Shown: positions 49,572 through 57,799 of the stretch, one piece after another | Layout of the letters: the number at the start of each line of letters is the position of its first letter | Position numbering within the stretch: the first letter of the stretch is position 1 | Source: Paenibacillus_F sp047238265 | GTDB taxonomy: Bacteria > Bacillota > Bacilli > Paenibacillales > NBRC-103111 | Assembly: GCF_047238265.1 (NCBI RefSeq) | Contig: NZ_JBDFMM010000001.1 | Location: 3,038,001-3,102,000, forward strand | Length of the DNA stretch: 64,000 bases | Direction: 5' to 3' | Translations under genes and position numbers: made by a program | Notes under the pieces: model-generated | Seen by the model: the letters and a program-made list of their open reading frames with translations, nothing else | Database searches by the model: none | What the model was told of the DNA's origin: nothing

Positions 49572-50138
49572 TCAAGCTTCTTTCATGCCCGCCCATCGTT
49601 TGGCCGCCGGCAAGGATATGCCCAACTGATCGATCGTCCGGACTACGAGATGCCGGATCAGATCTTCGATCGTTTCCGGATGGTTATAGAAGGCCGGCAC
49701 CGGCGGAAGAATCGTCGTTCCCATTCTGGACAGAGCGAGCATATGTTCCAAGTGGATATCATTCAGCGGAGTTTCACGCGGCAGCAGCACGAGTTTCTTC
49801 CGTTCTTTCAAAACAACATCCGCCGCCCGGGAGATCAGATTATCGCTCAATCCGAGCCGGATCGAAGCCAGCGTCTTCATACTGCACGGCGCGACGATCA
49901 TGGCGTCTATCCGGCAGGAACCGCTGGAAATGGCGGCTCCCAGATCTTTGTGCGGATAGGAGTAATCCGCGAGCTGCTCCACTTCCTTCACCGTGCAGCC
50001 CGTTTCCAGCTGAATGTTGGCGGCGGCCCAAGGGGAAATGACCGCGTGCGTTTCGGCTCCCGCTTCTTTCAGGCCCTCCAGCAGCCGGATTCCCAGGATA
50101 GCCCCCGTCGCGCCCGACAGGCCGACAATAACTTTCAT
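49572..50138 (-). CDS. ubiX: UbiX/Pad1 family flavin prenyltransferase
   Basis: A 188-residue protein with the UbiX motifs KVIVGLSGATGAILGIRLLE (about 2-21), AISSGSCRIDAMIVAPCSMKTLA (core IDAMIVAPCSMKTLA) and VLLPRETPLNDIHLEHMLAL. It attaches a dimethylallyl group to FMN, making the prenylated flavin that UbiD enzymes need. The ATG at 50138 is preferred over the one 9 nt upstream, which touches its ribosome binding site. It follows ubiD with a 60-bp gap; both are divergent from a LysR gene. Confidence 0.93.
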   Translation of the reverse strand: MKVIVGLSGATGAILGIRLLEGLKEAGAETHAVISPWAAANIQLETGCTVKEVEQLADYSYPHKDLGAAISSGSCRIDAMIVAPCSMKTLASIRLGLSDNLISRAADVVLKERKKLVLLPRETPLNDIHLEHMLALSRMGTTILPPVPAFYNHPETIEDLIRHLVVRTIDQLGISLPAAKRWAGMKEA

Positions 50139-50198
50139 GTTCCTCATTCCTTTCCCGTGATTCTGTTGTCGGGTTCACGATCGCTGCCGCGGCTTCTG

Positions 50199-51695
50199 TC
50201 ACTTCTCATTTTCGTTTACCGGTATCCCCGCAGCTTTAAACCGCTCGCGCACTCTCTCCCGGAGTTCTTCCGGGTAACCCGCGAAAGAGGCTTCCAGCGG
50301 CCTGTAATCCCTCGGCCATTCTTCGGAAGGCAAACAGTTGTACACGACTTTGGTCGTTGTCCCCGTTTCTTTCTCATGCGTGTCGAGATAAGCGACCAGC
50401 GGGAGTACTTTCTGACCGGGAAAGAGGAGGACTTTATCCGGATGGCTCCGGGTTGCGAGCGCCCAGACGACTTGGTCGAGCCGGCCCGGATCGATGTCGT
50501 CGTTAACGACTATTACTTTGGGGATGTAGGACCCTCCGCGTGACGAAAATACCGCTTCCCCGATTTGGCGAGCCAAAGAATCGCCCGTTGTCCCGGCGGC
50601 ACCTTCCGCTTGCGTATCAACGGTAACGACAAGCCAGTGCACGGCCGATTCGAAAGGGATCAGACAATCTTTCACGGGAAGATGGCGCTTGCGCAGTTCG
50701 TGCCGGATACTAGCCGCGATGGCGATTCCCCAGTTCGTGTGATTTTCTTCCGGCGGTACGCCCGCAGCGACAACGGGCATGATCGGATTGTCGCGGTGAG
50801 TCATAGCCGTCACATGAAAGCATGGAACGGGCTTACTGTGTCCGACCCAGGTATACCCGGCGTATTCGCCCATGGGGCCTTCGGGCACCGTTTCCCGAAG
50901 CGAAACCACTCCTTCGATGACAATTTCACTGGAAGCCGGAACTTGGAGATCGTTCGTCTCACAGCGAACGACCTCAATCGGCTCGCCGTACCAGCCGCCG
51001 AGCAGTTCCGCTTCGCTGATTCCGTCGGGAAGAGGGTACCCGGCTATCATCGCGATTCCCGGATCGACTCCGAGGCAAAGCGCATACGGCATAGGCTCTC
51101 CGGTCTCTTTCCACTGCGCGTAGATTTTGCCGAGATGCTGTGTGGGAACGATGACGCCGGCCATGGTCCGCTTATCGTGAAGCATGACCCGGGTAATCGA
51201 CCAGTTTACCCAGGAGCCGTCCGGGGACCGTACGATCATAACGCCGTAGGTGTTCAAATAACGTCCTCCGTCTCCCACATGGATAAGAGGAACGGGCAGC
51301 CGGGTAAGATCGATCTCGTCGCCGAACAGTTTATTTTCCTTGCAGGGCGCTTTCTCTGTCTCTCGTGGCGGGATCGGCTCCACATCAGCAAGACGGGACC
51401 ATTTTTCGACAAGTTCGGATAACGTCGATTGAACCGGCAGGCCCAAAGAAAGCACGATTCGTAAATACGGGTGCTCCCTAACCGGGCTTAGGCCTACCGG
51501 CGCACCGAGCACCCGAAAGCCGGGGGCGCTGTCTTTTATTTTGGTGAAGAGAGGAGCCGGAGAGGGCAGCTCGTACGCGTACCGGATCATGGCCCCGATC
51601 TCCAGGTTCCAGTCCGTTTCTTCGTCCACGGTAAACAAATCCCCGTAACGTCCGAGCGCTTCGACATAGTCGCGAAAGCTTGTAACAGGCTTCAT
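50199..51695 (-). CDS. UbiD family decarboxylase
   Basis: A 498-residue UbiD-type enzyme. Landmarks are VNWSITRVMLHDKRTMAGVI, PSSEIVIEGVVSLRETVPEGPMGEYAGY (core EIVIEGVV...PEGPMGEYAGY, containing the catalytic Glu/Arg) and VVVNDDIDPGRLDQVVWALA. With prenylated FMN these enzymes reversibly decarboxylate aromatic or heteroaromatic acids. The length is nearer pyrrole-2-carboxylate decarboxylase-like proteins than BsdC (about 473), and the small BsdD subunit is absent, so a hydroxybenzoate role is not assured. Regulated probably by the divergent LysR protein. Confidence 0.9.
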   Translation of the reverse strand: MKPVTSFRDYVEALGRYGDLFTVDEETDWNLEIGAMIRYAYELPSPAPLFTKIKDSAPGFRVLGAPVGLSPVREHPYLRIVLSLGLPVQSTLSELVEKWSRLADVEPIPPRETEKAPCKENKLFGDEIDLTRLPVPLIHVGDGGRYLNTYGVMIVRSPDGSWVNWSITRVMLHDKRTMAGVIVPTQHLGKIYAQWKETGEPMPYALCLGVDPGIAMIAGYPLPDGISEAELLGGWYGEPIEVVRCETNDLQVPASSEIVIEGVVSLRETVPEGPMGEYAGYTWVGHSKPVPCFHVTAMTHRDNPIMPVVAAGVPPEENHTNWGIAIAASIRHELRKRHLPVKDCLIPFESAVHWLVVTVDTQAEGAAGTTGDSLARQIGEAVFSSRGGSYIPKVIVVNDDIDPGRLDQVVWALATRSHPDKVLLFPGQKVLPLVAYLDTHEKETGTTTKVVYNCLPSEEWPRDYRPLEASFAGYPEELRERVRERFKAAGIPVNENEK

Positions 51696-51787
51696 ATCGT
51701 TAACCTCCTGGCTGTTTTATTCATTCTCGCCCGTTCAGTTTACTTTCCGCCCCATACATATGTAAAATATATATAATAGCTATATGA

Positions 51788-51804
51788 CATATATAAAATA
51801 TATG
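51788..51804. promoter_or_regulatory. Inverted repeat in the ubiD-lysR divergent region
   Basis: CATATAT-AAA-ATATATG is a perfect 7-bp inverted repeat, 28 bp before the lysR start. Related AT-rich repeats lie at 51755-51785. This is the expected place for LysR binding. Confidence 0.45.
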
Positions 51805-51832
51805 ATCATGAAATGGAGTGGAGTTCTCCGGT

Positions 51833-52732
51833 ATGGATTTCAAAAAAATGTACTACTTCCTGACGATTGTCGAAGAAGGACAAATTACGAAAGCGGCGCA
51901 GCGTCTGCATATGGCCCAGCCTCCCCTCAGCCTGCAGCTTAAGGCTCTGGAGGAAGAGCTCGGCATCACGCTGATCGACCGCGAGAACAAGAAATTCGAG
52001 ATCACCCCTGCGGGTTGGACCTTCTATAAGCGGGCAAAAGAAATTCTGCATTCCATTGACGGCATGATGGCTGAAATAAAAGAGCAGCAGGACGGAGCGA
52101 GAGGAACTTTGTCTATCGGCACCGTGATGTCCTGCGTCCCGTACTTGCCGTCCGTAATGAAAAAGTTCCGCCTCGGTTACCCCCATGTTTCTTTTAAACT
52201 GTGGGAGGCCGATTCGTTCCGCGTCGAGGAACTTTTGCAAAACAAAGTAATCGAAATGGGAATCGTCAGGCTTCCCCTGCAGTCGCATCTGCCGGACCGC
52301 ATGCCCGGAGTTTCCGTTCAGCGCCTGCAGACGGAGCCTCTGGTGGCGGTATTTCCTCCGGACTGGAAAGCCCCGGACGGCGGAACGGTTCCGGTTAGTG
52401 AACTTGCGTCCTCCCCCCTGCTGATTCTCCGGGGCCAGGGCGATTACAGCGTTTATCACAAATTTATCGAAACATGCAAAACATCCGGCTTCGAACCGAA
52501 CCTGGTATGCGAAAGTCCCGACGTCTCCACGCTTATGATTTTAACGGACTCCGGTCTGGGGATTTCCGTCGTGCCGCGGTCGGCTCTGCTTCTCAAAGAG
52601 CCCGGACAAGTGCGTTATGCCGAGATAGATCCGCCCGTTCAATCCGATACCGCGATCATTACGCTCCAGCACCAATTTGTATCCCGGGCCTCGTCCAACT
52701 TCAAAGAACTGCTGGTGGGTTCCCTCACATGA
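51833..52732 (+). CDS. LysR family transcriptional regulator (BsdA-like position)
   Basis: A 299-residue LysR protein: HTH DFKKMYYFLTIVEEGQITKAAQRLHMAQPPLSLQLKALEEELG (core KAAQRLHMAQPPLSLQLKAL, about 19-38), then a substrate-binding domain with GTLSIGTVMSCVPYLPSVM. The ATG at 51833 with GGAG 9 nt upstream is preferred over the GTG at 51818. Divergent from ubiD-ubiX, as BsdA is from bsdBCD in B. subtilis, so it is probably an aromatic-acid-responsive activator. Confidence 0.92.
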   Translation: MDFKKMYYFLTIVEEGQITKAAQRLHMAQPPLSLQLKALEEELGITLIDRENKKFEITPAGWTFYKRAKEILHSIDGMMAEIKEQQDGARGTLSIGTVMSCVPYLPSVMKKFRLGYPHVSFKLWEADSFRVEELLQNKVIEMGIVRLPLQSHLPDRMPGVSVQRLQTEPLVAVFPPDWKAPDGGTVPVSELASSPLLILRGQGDYSVYHKFIETCKTSGFEPNLVCESPDVSTLMILTDSGLGISVVPRSALLLKEPGQVRYAEIDPPVQSDTAIITLQHQFVSRASSNFKELLVGSLT

Positions 52733-52848
52733 TGACTGGGCTCCGGCCGCTCGGTTTCAAAGCCCTTGCGGCCCTTCTTCCGTGAATCCGTCACAGTAAG
52801 CGGAACACCATCTTGCGATAAGCAGACATTCCGCTCTCATGAGACGCC

Positions 52849-52881
52849 AAAAACCCGCGCACGGACAACTGTGCGCGGGTT
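52849..52881 (-). terminator. Intrinsic terminator of the second VanZ gene
   Basis: AACCCGCGCAC/GTGCGCGGGTT with an 8-nt loop and U5 on the minus strand, about 20 bp past the stop codon. Confidence 0.85.
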
Positions 52882-52900
52882 GAAAAGTGACGGATGAGGC

Positions 52901-53506
52901 TTAATCCGCCCTCTGCCGCTGTATGTCGTTATGCAGCACTGTACTGTGTGGCGGAAGCTCCTTCGGCGTAAACCGGTAGCTGCCGCTCCCTTTTTCCAGT
53001 GAATCGTTCATTCCGCCGACAGCGGCAACCGTTCCGGCCGAAAGGAGAACCGTCATCACGGCAAGCCGGACGACGCCCCGCAAATTGTCCCGGCTGCCCG
53101 GGACTAAGCGCTGCGCCCCAAAACCTACGGCGGCTCCCAGCGTATTGATCACGATGTCGTTAACATCGAATGAACCCAAGCGCGTCAGCATTTGCATCGT
53201 TTCAAGAAACGTGATCGACACCAGGAAGCAGCCGATAAACGGAAGAAATTTACTGCGGAACAAGAGCGGGATAAGCAGCCCGAAAGGAACAAAAGCGGCA
53301 AAGTTGCCGAATTCGAAGATCCAATTATGAAAATCCCGTCCCATCGGAAAATGCAGCGGAATTCCTTCCGGATTCAGATTGTAGCGCATGGCCCCGTCTG
53401 CGAGACGGGAACTCCGGTCAAATCCGATATACAAAAAATAAAAAATCAACGCGGTGTATAACACTAACAGGAGGACCATCATTTTACGGAGTTTTCCTTG
53501 GTACAT
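52901..53506 (-). CDS. VanZ family membrane protein
   Basis: A 201-residue protein with about five TM segments and the VanZ pattern NWIFEFGNFAAFVPFGLLIP (about 61-80), FLETMQMLTRLGSFDVNDIVINTLGAA (core MLTRLGSFDVNDIVINTLG, about 106-124). The hydrophilic C-terminal tail of about 40 residues is longer than in the VanZ at 0.7 kb. The ATG at 53506 follows AAAGGATG. Function unknown. Monocistronic. Confidence 0.85.
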   Translation of the reverse strand: MYQGKLRKMMVLLLVLYTALIFYFLYIGFDRSSRLADGAMRYNLNPEGIPLHFPMGRDFHNWIFEFGNFAAFVPFGLLIPLLFRSKFLPFIGCFLVSITFLETMQMLTRLGSFDVNDIVINTLGAAVGFGAQRLVPGSRDNLRGVVRLAVMTVLLSAGTVAAVGGMNDSLEKGSGSYRFTPKELPPHSTVLHNDIQRQRAD

Positions 53507-53686
53507 GGAGGGGCATCCTTTCTTTTCTGCAAACTTGCGGCCGTTTGAGCCGTTTTTGATGGTTGAATGGATCTGATGAAGACGTTTGTTTGCATTATAC
53601 AACGGTGAGCCGCCCTCAATCCCAAACGAATCATAAAGCCTTTGTTAAGGAATTGTTACTTTCCTCTGTCCACTTGTTTATAAAAG

Positions 53687-53717
53687 AAAAAAAACCGTTC
53701 AGCTACTGAACGGTTTT
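53687..53717 (-). terminator. Intrinsic terminator of the phosphatase gene
   Basis: AAAACCGTTCAG/CTGAACGGTTTT, 3-nt loop, U8 on the minus strand; 70 bp past the stop codon. Confidence 0.88.
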
Positions 53718-53786
53718 TCAGGATGCAGGCTGCTTCCGCTTCGCGAGCGTTTTTACAAAGCGGCCTTTTCATGTGCAGATGGTTGT

Positions 53787-54467
53787 TTATTTAACGGAAT
53801 AGACATTCCGGCCCGGCAGTTCAAGGCAGTGCAGCAGCCCTCCGTACACGGCTCCGCCGTCAATTCCGATGATGTTGTTATCGCCGAAATAAACATCATG
53901 TTTACCATGAAGGGTTTGCGTGATCGTGTGCCCGAACACAACCGTTTTGTTGCCCCGGTAACCCTTGTGAAACTCGTCGCGGATCCACATCAGCACATAA
54001 GGATCCGTTTCCGCAAGCGGAGTGGACGGATGCACGCCGGCATGGACAAAAATCGTATCCTCGGTTTCGTAATACGTTTGGAGTCCGTTCAAAAAGGAGA
54101 GGTGCTCCTCCAGCAGGGGCGTAAGCTCCAATGTTTCGGGAGTCGGAGCTTCCTCCGCTGCTCCTCCATGATCGTAACTCGTTAATGTCGGCCGCGCCCC
54201 GTTCCGGAACCAGCGTTCAATAAATACGGGATCACGCTCGAACGATTTGACCATCATATGATCGTGGTTCCCTTTGAGGACAATCGCGCCGTCCCGGTGA
54301 AGCTGCATGACCTTTTCCACCACTCGTCTGGAATCGGGGCCTTTATCCACATAATCGCCCAGCAAAATCAGCCGGTCCTGCCGGCAATCGTAGCCCGTCT
54401 GCTCAAGCAGCCTTATGAACTTGTCTATTTCTCCATGTATGTCACTGATGACTAAGGTCCGTTTCAT
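53787..54467 (-). CDS. Metallophosphoesterase, serine/threonine phosphatase-like (PrpE/PP1-type fold)
   Basis: A 226-residue enzyme with all metal-binding motifs: VISDIHGEIDKF (D-x-H), LLGDYVDKGPDSR (GD-x-x-D-x-G), LKGNHDHMM (GNH-D), FVHAGVHP and VFGHTITQ. These bacterial enzymes hydrolyse phosphoprotein or dinucleotide polyphosphate substrates. Its start lies inside the end of the threonine-aldolase-like gene (26-bp overlap), so the two are translationally coupled. Confidence 0.88.
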   Translation of the reverse strand: MKRTLVISDIHGEIDKFIRLLEQTGYDCRQDRLILLGDYVDKGPDSRRVVEKVMQLHRDGAIVLKGNHDHMMVKSFERDPVFIERWFRNGARPTLTSYDHGGAAEEAPTPETLELTPLLEEHLSFLNGLQTYYETEDTIFVHAGVHPSTPLAETDPYVLMWIRDEFHKGYRGNKTVVFGHTITQTLHGKHDVYFGDNNIIGIDGGAVYGGLLHCLELPGRNVYSVK

Positions 54468-55581
54468 TGCGCGCCTTCTTTCCTATGTAGATAGCCGCTT
54501 CCAGCTTCCCGTTCAGCAGGCGGAAAGCTTCATGAAGCTTGTCTTTCGGGACGTTCTCATACTTGTCGCCGATGCTGATTTCGAAATAGCAGGTTTCTTC
54601 TTCACGTTCATGCAACCAGGAAGTCAGCCCCACCCCGGTGGCTTCATATACTTCAATAAGAACCGGAATGATCGCCGTCTCCGCAAGGTTGAAATGAACA
54701 TGAAACAGGTTGGAAACCGGCACCGCGGGCAGCGTATGTATTCCTTCACATTCGTTGAAGAAACCCGCAAGTTCCTTCGCTTCTGCGTAATACTGTGCCA
54801 TCCTGCCGATGCGCCGGTCAAAATAATAATCCGATGTAATAATATACGGATAAAGACTAATGAGATCGCCGCCGTGGCGCCTCTTCCATACTTTGGAGCG
54901 CTCTGTAAAATCGCCGTCTCCGGCCAGAACGGCTCCCGCAATGCCTCCGATTCCTTTGTAGAAAGACACGTACACGCTGTCAAACAACGCGCTTATTTCA
55001 GCCGCCGTTTTTTGGTAGTACGGCGTAATTTCGAATAACCTCGCTCCGTCCAAATGGAGCTTTATACCTTTTTCTCGACAATAAGCGGAAATAGACGCCA
55101 GCTCCTCGAAATCGGGCAGTTGACCGCCGATTTCCCGTTGCGGCAGTTCAAGGAGCAGGCAGGAGACCTCCTCGCCTAACTGCTTTATATCCGCAAGCGT
55201 AATCAGCCTGTTCTTATCCGCCAGCAAAACCGGCTCAATGCGGTGCAGCTCCTTCAAACCGTCTTCCTCGTGAATTTCCAGGTGACAGAGCGGATGGTAC
55301 GCAACCCGCTTGCTCCCTTTCTCGTCGCACCAGATTCTTAGCGCAATTTGCTGGGCCATCGTTCCGCTCGGGAAAAATACGGCCGATTCCTTGCCGAGAT
55401 AAGCCGCTATTTTACTCTGAAACTCTTCTATAAGCTTCCCGGTTCCGTAAACGTCGCTTTCCAGCGTGTCCTCTACCTCGTCGAAGACCCGCTTCAATAC
55501 CCCGGCTTCCCGCTGCCCGTTACCGCCGAGCGGATAAGAGACCCGTTTAAATGCCTCTTTCAAAGCATCTTTGTCGTTCAT
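54442..55581 (-). CDS. Threonine aldolase family PLP enzyme (beta-eliminating lyase)
   Basis: A 379-residue fold-type I PLP enzyme. Landmarks are VYGTGKLIEEFQSKIAAYLG, SAVFFPSGTMAQQIALR (cofactor phosphate loop), IKLHLDGARLFEITPYYQ (Asp to the pyridine N) and SVYVSFYKGIGGIAGAVLAG with the Schiff-base Lys (about 219). Family members cleave threonine or beta-hydroxy amino acids to glycine and an aldehyde. GGGGGGAA precedes the ATG. Coupled to the phosphatase gene downstream. Confidence 0.87.
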   Translation of the reverse strand: MNDKDALKEAFKRVSYPLGGNGQREAGVLKRVFDEVEDTLESDVYGTGKLIEEFQSKIAAYLGKESAVFFPSGTMAQQIALRIWCDEKGSKRVAYHPLCHLEIHEEDGLKELHRIEPVLLADKNRLITLADIKQLGEEVSCLLLELPQREIGGQLPDFEELASISAYCREKGIKLHLDGARLFEITPYYQKTAAEISALFDSVYVSFYKGIGGIAGAVLAGDGDFTERSKVWKRRHGGDLISLYPYIITSDYYFDRRIGRMAQYYAEAKELAGFFNECEGIHTLPAVPVSNLFHVHFNLAETAIIPVLIEVYEATGVGLTSWLHEREEETCYFEISIGDKYENVPKDKLHEAFRLLNGKLEAAIYIGKKARNETDLSHQ

Positions 55582-55645
55582 CCAGTATTCCCCCCTGCCG
55601 TAAAGTCTTATCTCCTAGCATACTAAATCCCGCTCTTTAAAGAAA

Positions 55646-55840
55646 TTGATTTTTGGGGGAATTGTCCGGAATGATTCGGGAGAAGTTTTATTGCAAAACA
55701 AAGGAAACGGCGAGAAATGGAGCCTGCCCGCAGGAGCCATTGAACCCGGCGAGGCGCCTGCTGAAGCGATAGTCCGTGAAGTGCGTGAAGAAACGGGGCT
55801 CTATGTAAGCAATATTGATTTTCAAAAGTTTTTCTCATAA
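55646..55840 (+). pseudogene. Truncated NUDIX hydrolase
   Basis: A 64-residue fragment contains an intact NUDIX box (GAIEPGEAPAEAIVREVREE then TGL) but stops right after it; family members need about 130-160 residues. The frame stays open upstream with no ribosome binding site, and GGIVRNDSGEVLLQ matches the usual N-terminal strand. It looks like the remains of a NUDIX gene cut at the 3' end and partly at the 5' end. Confidence 0.6.
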
Positions 55841-55878
55841 AATTAGAGACAATCACGCAGGAAAGGAGGCAAAAAGCG

Positions 55879-56037
55879 ATGAACCCCATCTTCGTTCCGG
55901 TTAAAAAGAGAATCAAAAAATCCGGTGATCGGGCAGTGACGGGATACGTCTGCCTTTTTTCGCTCAGCGTTGAAGTGAACTTCATGGAAACTGCCGCCGG
56001 ACGCTTTTTGCCTCGCGTAAGGGAATCTGCACAATGA
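55879..56037 (+). CDS. Small hypothetical ORF upstream of the DHA2 exporter
   Basis: A 52-residue basic frame (MNPIFVPVKKRIKKSGDRAV at the start) has an excellent GGAAAGGAGG site. I do not recognise it. It follows the NUDIX fragment and precedes the leader of the MFS gene. It may be a remnant or part of that gene's leader. Confidence 0.3.
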   Translation: MNPIFVPVKKRIKKSGDRAVTGYVCLFSLSVEVNFMETAAGRFLPRVRESAQ

Positions 56038-56146
56038 AAAACGTTTGTCATTAACCAGCAGATTTCCATTTAACATGCAGCGACTTGGCGCCGGTTTGTT
56101 GGGGCGTCTTTTTTGTGTTCATTTACGTGCTTATACATCTCTTCTG

Positions 56147-56220
56147 AAGGGAGGTGACTGTCTTGATTAACAAAGCATGGGAATTCCCTCCTAAGATTAA
56201 CCCCATTAAATTTTAGGAGG
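56147..56220 (+). promoter_or_regulatory. Translational attenuator of the DHA2 exporter
   Basis: CCTCCTAA (56187-56194), inside the leader ORF, is an exact complement of TTAGGAGG (56213-56220), the exporter's SD. The pairing extends inward to 12 bp (56187-56198 with 56209-56220, one G-U), closing a 10-nt loop. The leader's own SD (AAGGGAGGTGA, 56147-56157) can also pair with CCTCC, giving an alternative fold. A translating or stalled ribosome would decide which forms. Confidence 0.75.
56163..56216 (+). CDS. Leader peptide MINKAWEFPPKINPIKF
   Basis: A 17-codon ORF starts at TTG, 5 nt after an AAGGGAGGTGA site. Its CCT-CCT (Pro-Pro) codons are the anti-SD segment and its stop codon TAG overlaps the exporter's SD. 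The design is the same as in the leader at 26.64 kb, although the peptides differ. Confidence 0.65.
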   Translation: MINKAWEFPPKINPIKF

Positions 56221-56228
56221 TAAAATAG

Positions 56229-57641
56229 ATGAACGTTCAAACTGATTTTAAAAGAACTCGGCAGCTTCCCCTGCTGCTTGTGCTCGTTTTTTCTTTATTC
56301 CTTGCCTGTATGACAGCCGATATGGTCAACCCGGTTCTTCCTCTTATCCGCAAAGATTTCGGAGCCTCCGAAGCCGGGGCCGGCTGGGTAGTGAGCGGAG
56401 TTCTGCTTGTAATCTCTATCGGTGTTCCGCTGTATGGCCGCATTTCGGATTTTTTTAGTATACGGAAGCTTTATGCTCTTGCTCTCTTGATATTTGCCGC
56501 CGGAAGCCTCGTCTGCGCGGTCGCCCCTGCCCTTCCGATTCTGGTAGGAGGCCGGATGCTGCAAGGGGCGGGTTCAGCGGCCATCCCGGTTCTTTCCGTC
56601 ATCGCGGTCTCTCAAGTTCTTCCGTCCGGAAGCAGAGGCGCCGCACTCGGTCTCCTTGCGGGCAGTATCGGTCTCGGGACGGCGGCCGGGCCGATTTTCG
56701 GAGGTTTTGTCGGCCAAGTGTTCGGTTGGCCTTCTCTCTTCTGGCTCACGCTTGTACTGCTGCTGGCACTTGTTCCCTGTGCTCTTTATGTGCTCCCTGG
56801 CGGTTCCCGAACCGAGACCCTCAAAGAGAGCCGTTTGGATCTTCTTGGCGGTATTTTGTTCGGCCTGGCGGCGGGTTTATTCCTTTTCGGCGTCACACAG
56901 GGACAAACGGAAGGATTCCGGTCGCCAGCCTCCTGGGGCAGCCTATCGGGCGCTTGTCTCCTGACAGCCGCATTCATCCGGCGAATTTTCACGGCGGAGC
57001 AACCCTTCGTTCCACCTGCGTTATTTGCCGATAAAAGCTACTCGGCGGCCGTATGGGTCGGCTTCTTCACGATGTTCGCTTACGTCTCGTCACTTGTCTA
57101 CGTCCCGCTTCTCGTTGTTGAAGTAAACGGTCTATCCCCAGCAGCAGCGGGACTTGTCCTGCTTCCGGGCGCAGCGGCTGTGGCCGTGTTCTCTCCTGCG
57201 GCCGGTCGTCTTTCCGACCGGATCGGAGCCAAAATTCCCGTTATCGCGGGACTTTCGCTTATGGGCATTTCGCTCTTGTTTATTTCCACTTTCGCAGCGG
57301 GGAGTTCTCCTCTATTGGCCGCGACCGGTATGCTCGGTCTGGGTCTGGGCGTCGCCTTTGCCAATTCGCCGGCGAACAACGCTGCTGCGAATACGCTTGG
57401 AGAAGAGCAAGTCGGCGCGGGGCTCGGGATATTCCAGGGGGCCTTATTCCTCGGGGCAGGTACAGGCGCTTCCGTTATCGGAGCGTTCCTGGCGGCTCGT
57501 AAAGAAAACGCGCATGGTCCCCTGAACCCCTTCTATGTTCTGAACGCCGCTCCGTACTCCGACGCTTTTCTGGTCATAGCCGCTGCCGTGGTTATCGCGC
57601 TTGTGTTTTCGGCGGGGCTGCAAAACGGCAGAACGAAATAA
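56229..57641 (+). CDS. DHA2 family MFS drug exporter
   Basis: A 470-residue protein with about 14 TM helices. It shows TADMVNPVLPLIRKDFGASE, GVPLYGRISDFFSIRKLYAL (motif A), GRMLQGAGSAAIPVLSVIAV and GSIGLGTAAGPIFGGFVGQV (motif C), as in QacA/LfrA/TetA(L)-like antiporters. The ATG lies 8 nt after AGGAGG, which is sequestered by the upstream attenuator. Drug-inducible translation is inferred from the leader. It is convergent with an ABC-F gene across a shared terminator. Confidence 0.92.
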   Translation: MNVQTDFKRTRQLPLLLVLVFSLFLACMTADMVNPVLPLIRKDFGASEAGAGWVVSGVLLVISIGVPLYGRISDFFSIRKLYALALLIFAAGSLVCAVAPALPILVGGRMLQGAGSAAIPVLSVIAVSQVLPSGSRGAALGLLAGSIGLGTAAGPIFGGFVGQVFGWPSLFWLTLVLLLALVPCALYVLPGGSRTETLKESRLDLLGGILFGLAAGLFLFGVTQGQTEGFRSPASWGSLSGACLLTAAFIRRIFTAEQPFVPPALFADKSYSAAVWVGFFTMFAYVSSLVYVPLLVVEVNGLSPAAAGLVLLPGAAAVAVFSPAAGRLSDRIGAKIPVIAGLSLMGISLLFISTFAAGSSPLLAATGMLGLGLGVAFANSPANNAAANTLGEEQVGAGLGIFQGALFLGAGTGASVIGAFLAARKENAHGPLNPFYVLNAAPYSDAFLVIAAAVVIALVFSAGLQNGRTK

Positions 57642-57703
57642 GCGAACCTTAACGATCCAGTAATCGGACGGTTACGCCTGTTTTATAGTACGAATAAAAT
57701 AAC

Positions 57704-57756
57704 AAAGCACAGGGAATTTCAGGCCGAACGAATCGGGCCGCTTTCCCTGTGCTTTT
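57704..57756. terminator. Bidirectional terminator between DHA2 MFS and ABC-F genes
   Basis: AAAGCACAGGGAA/TTCCCTGTGCTTT outer stem with an inner GGCC pairing and U-runs on the plus strand. Confidence 0.8.
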
Positions 57757-57799
57757 CTCCGTTACACAATCCTATACGATGAGACGAGACCGCCCTGGC

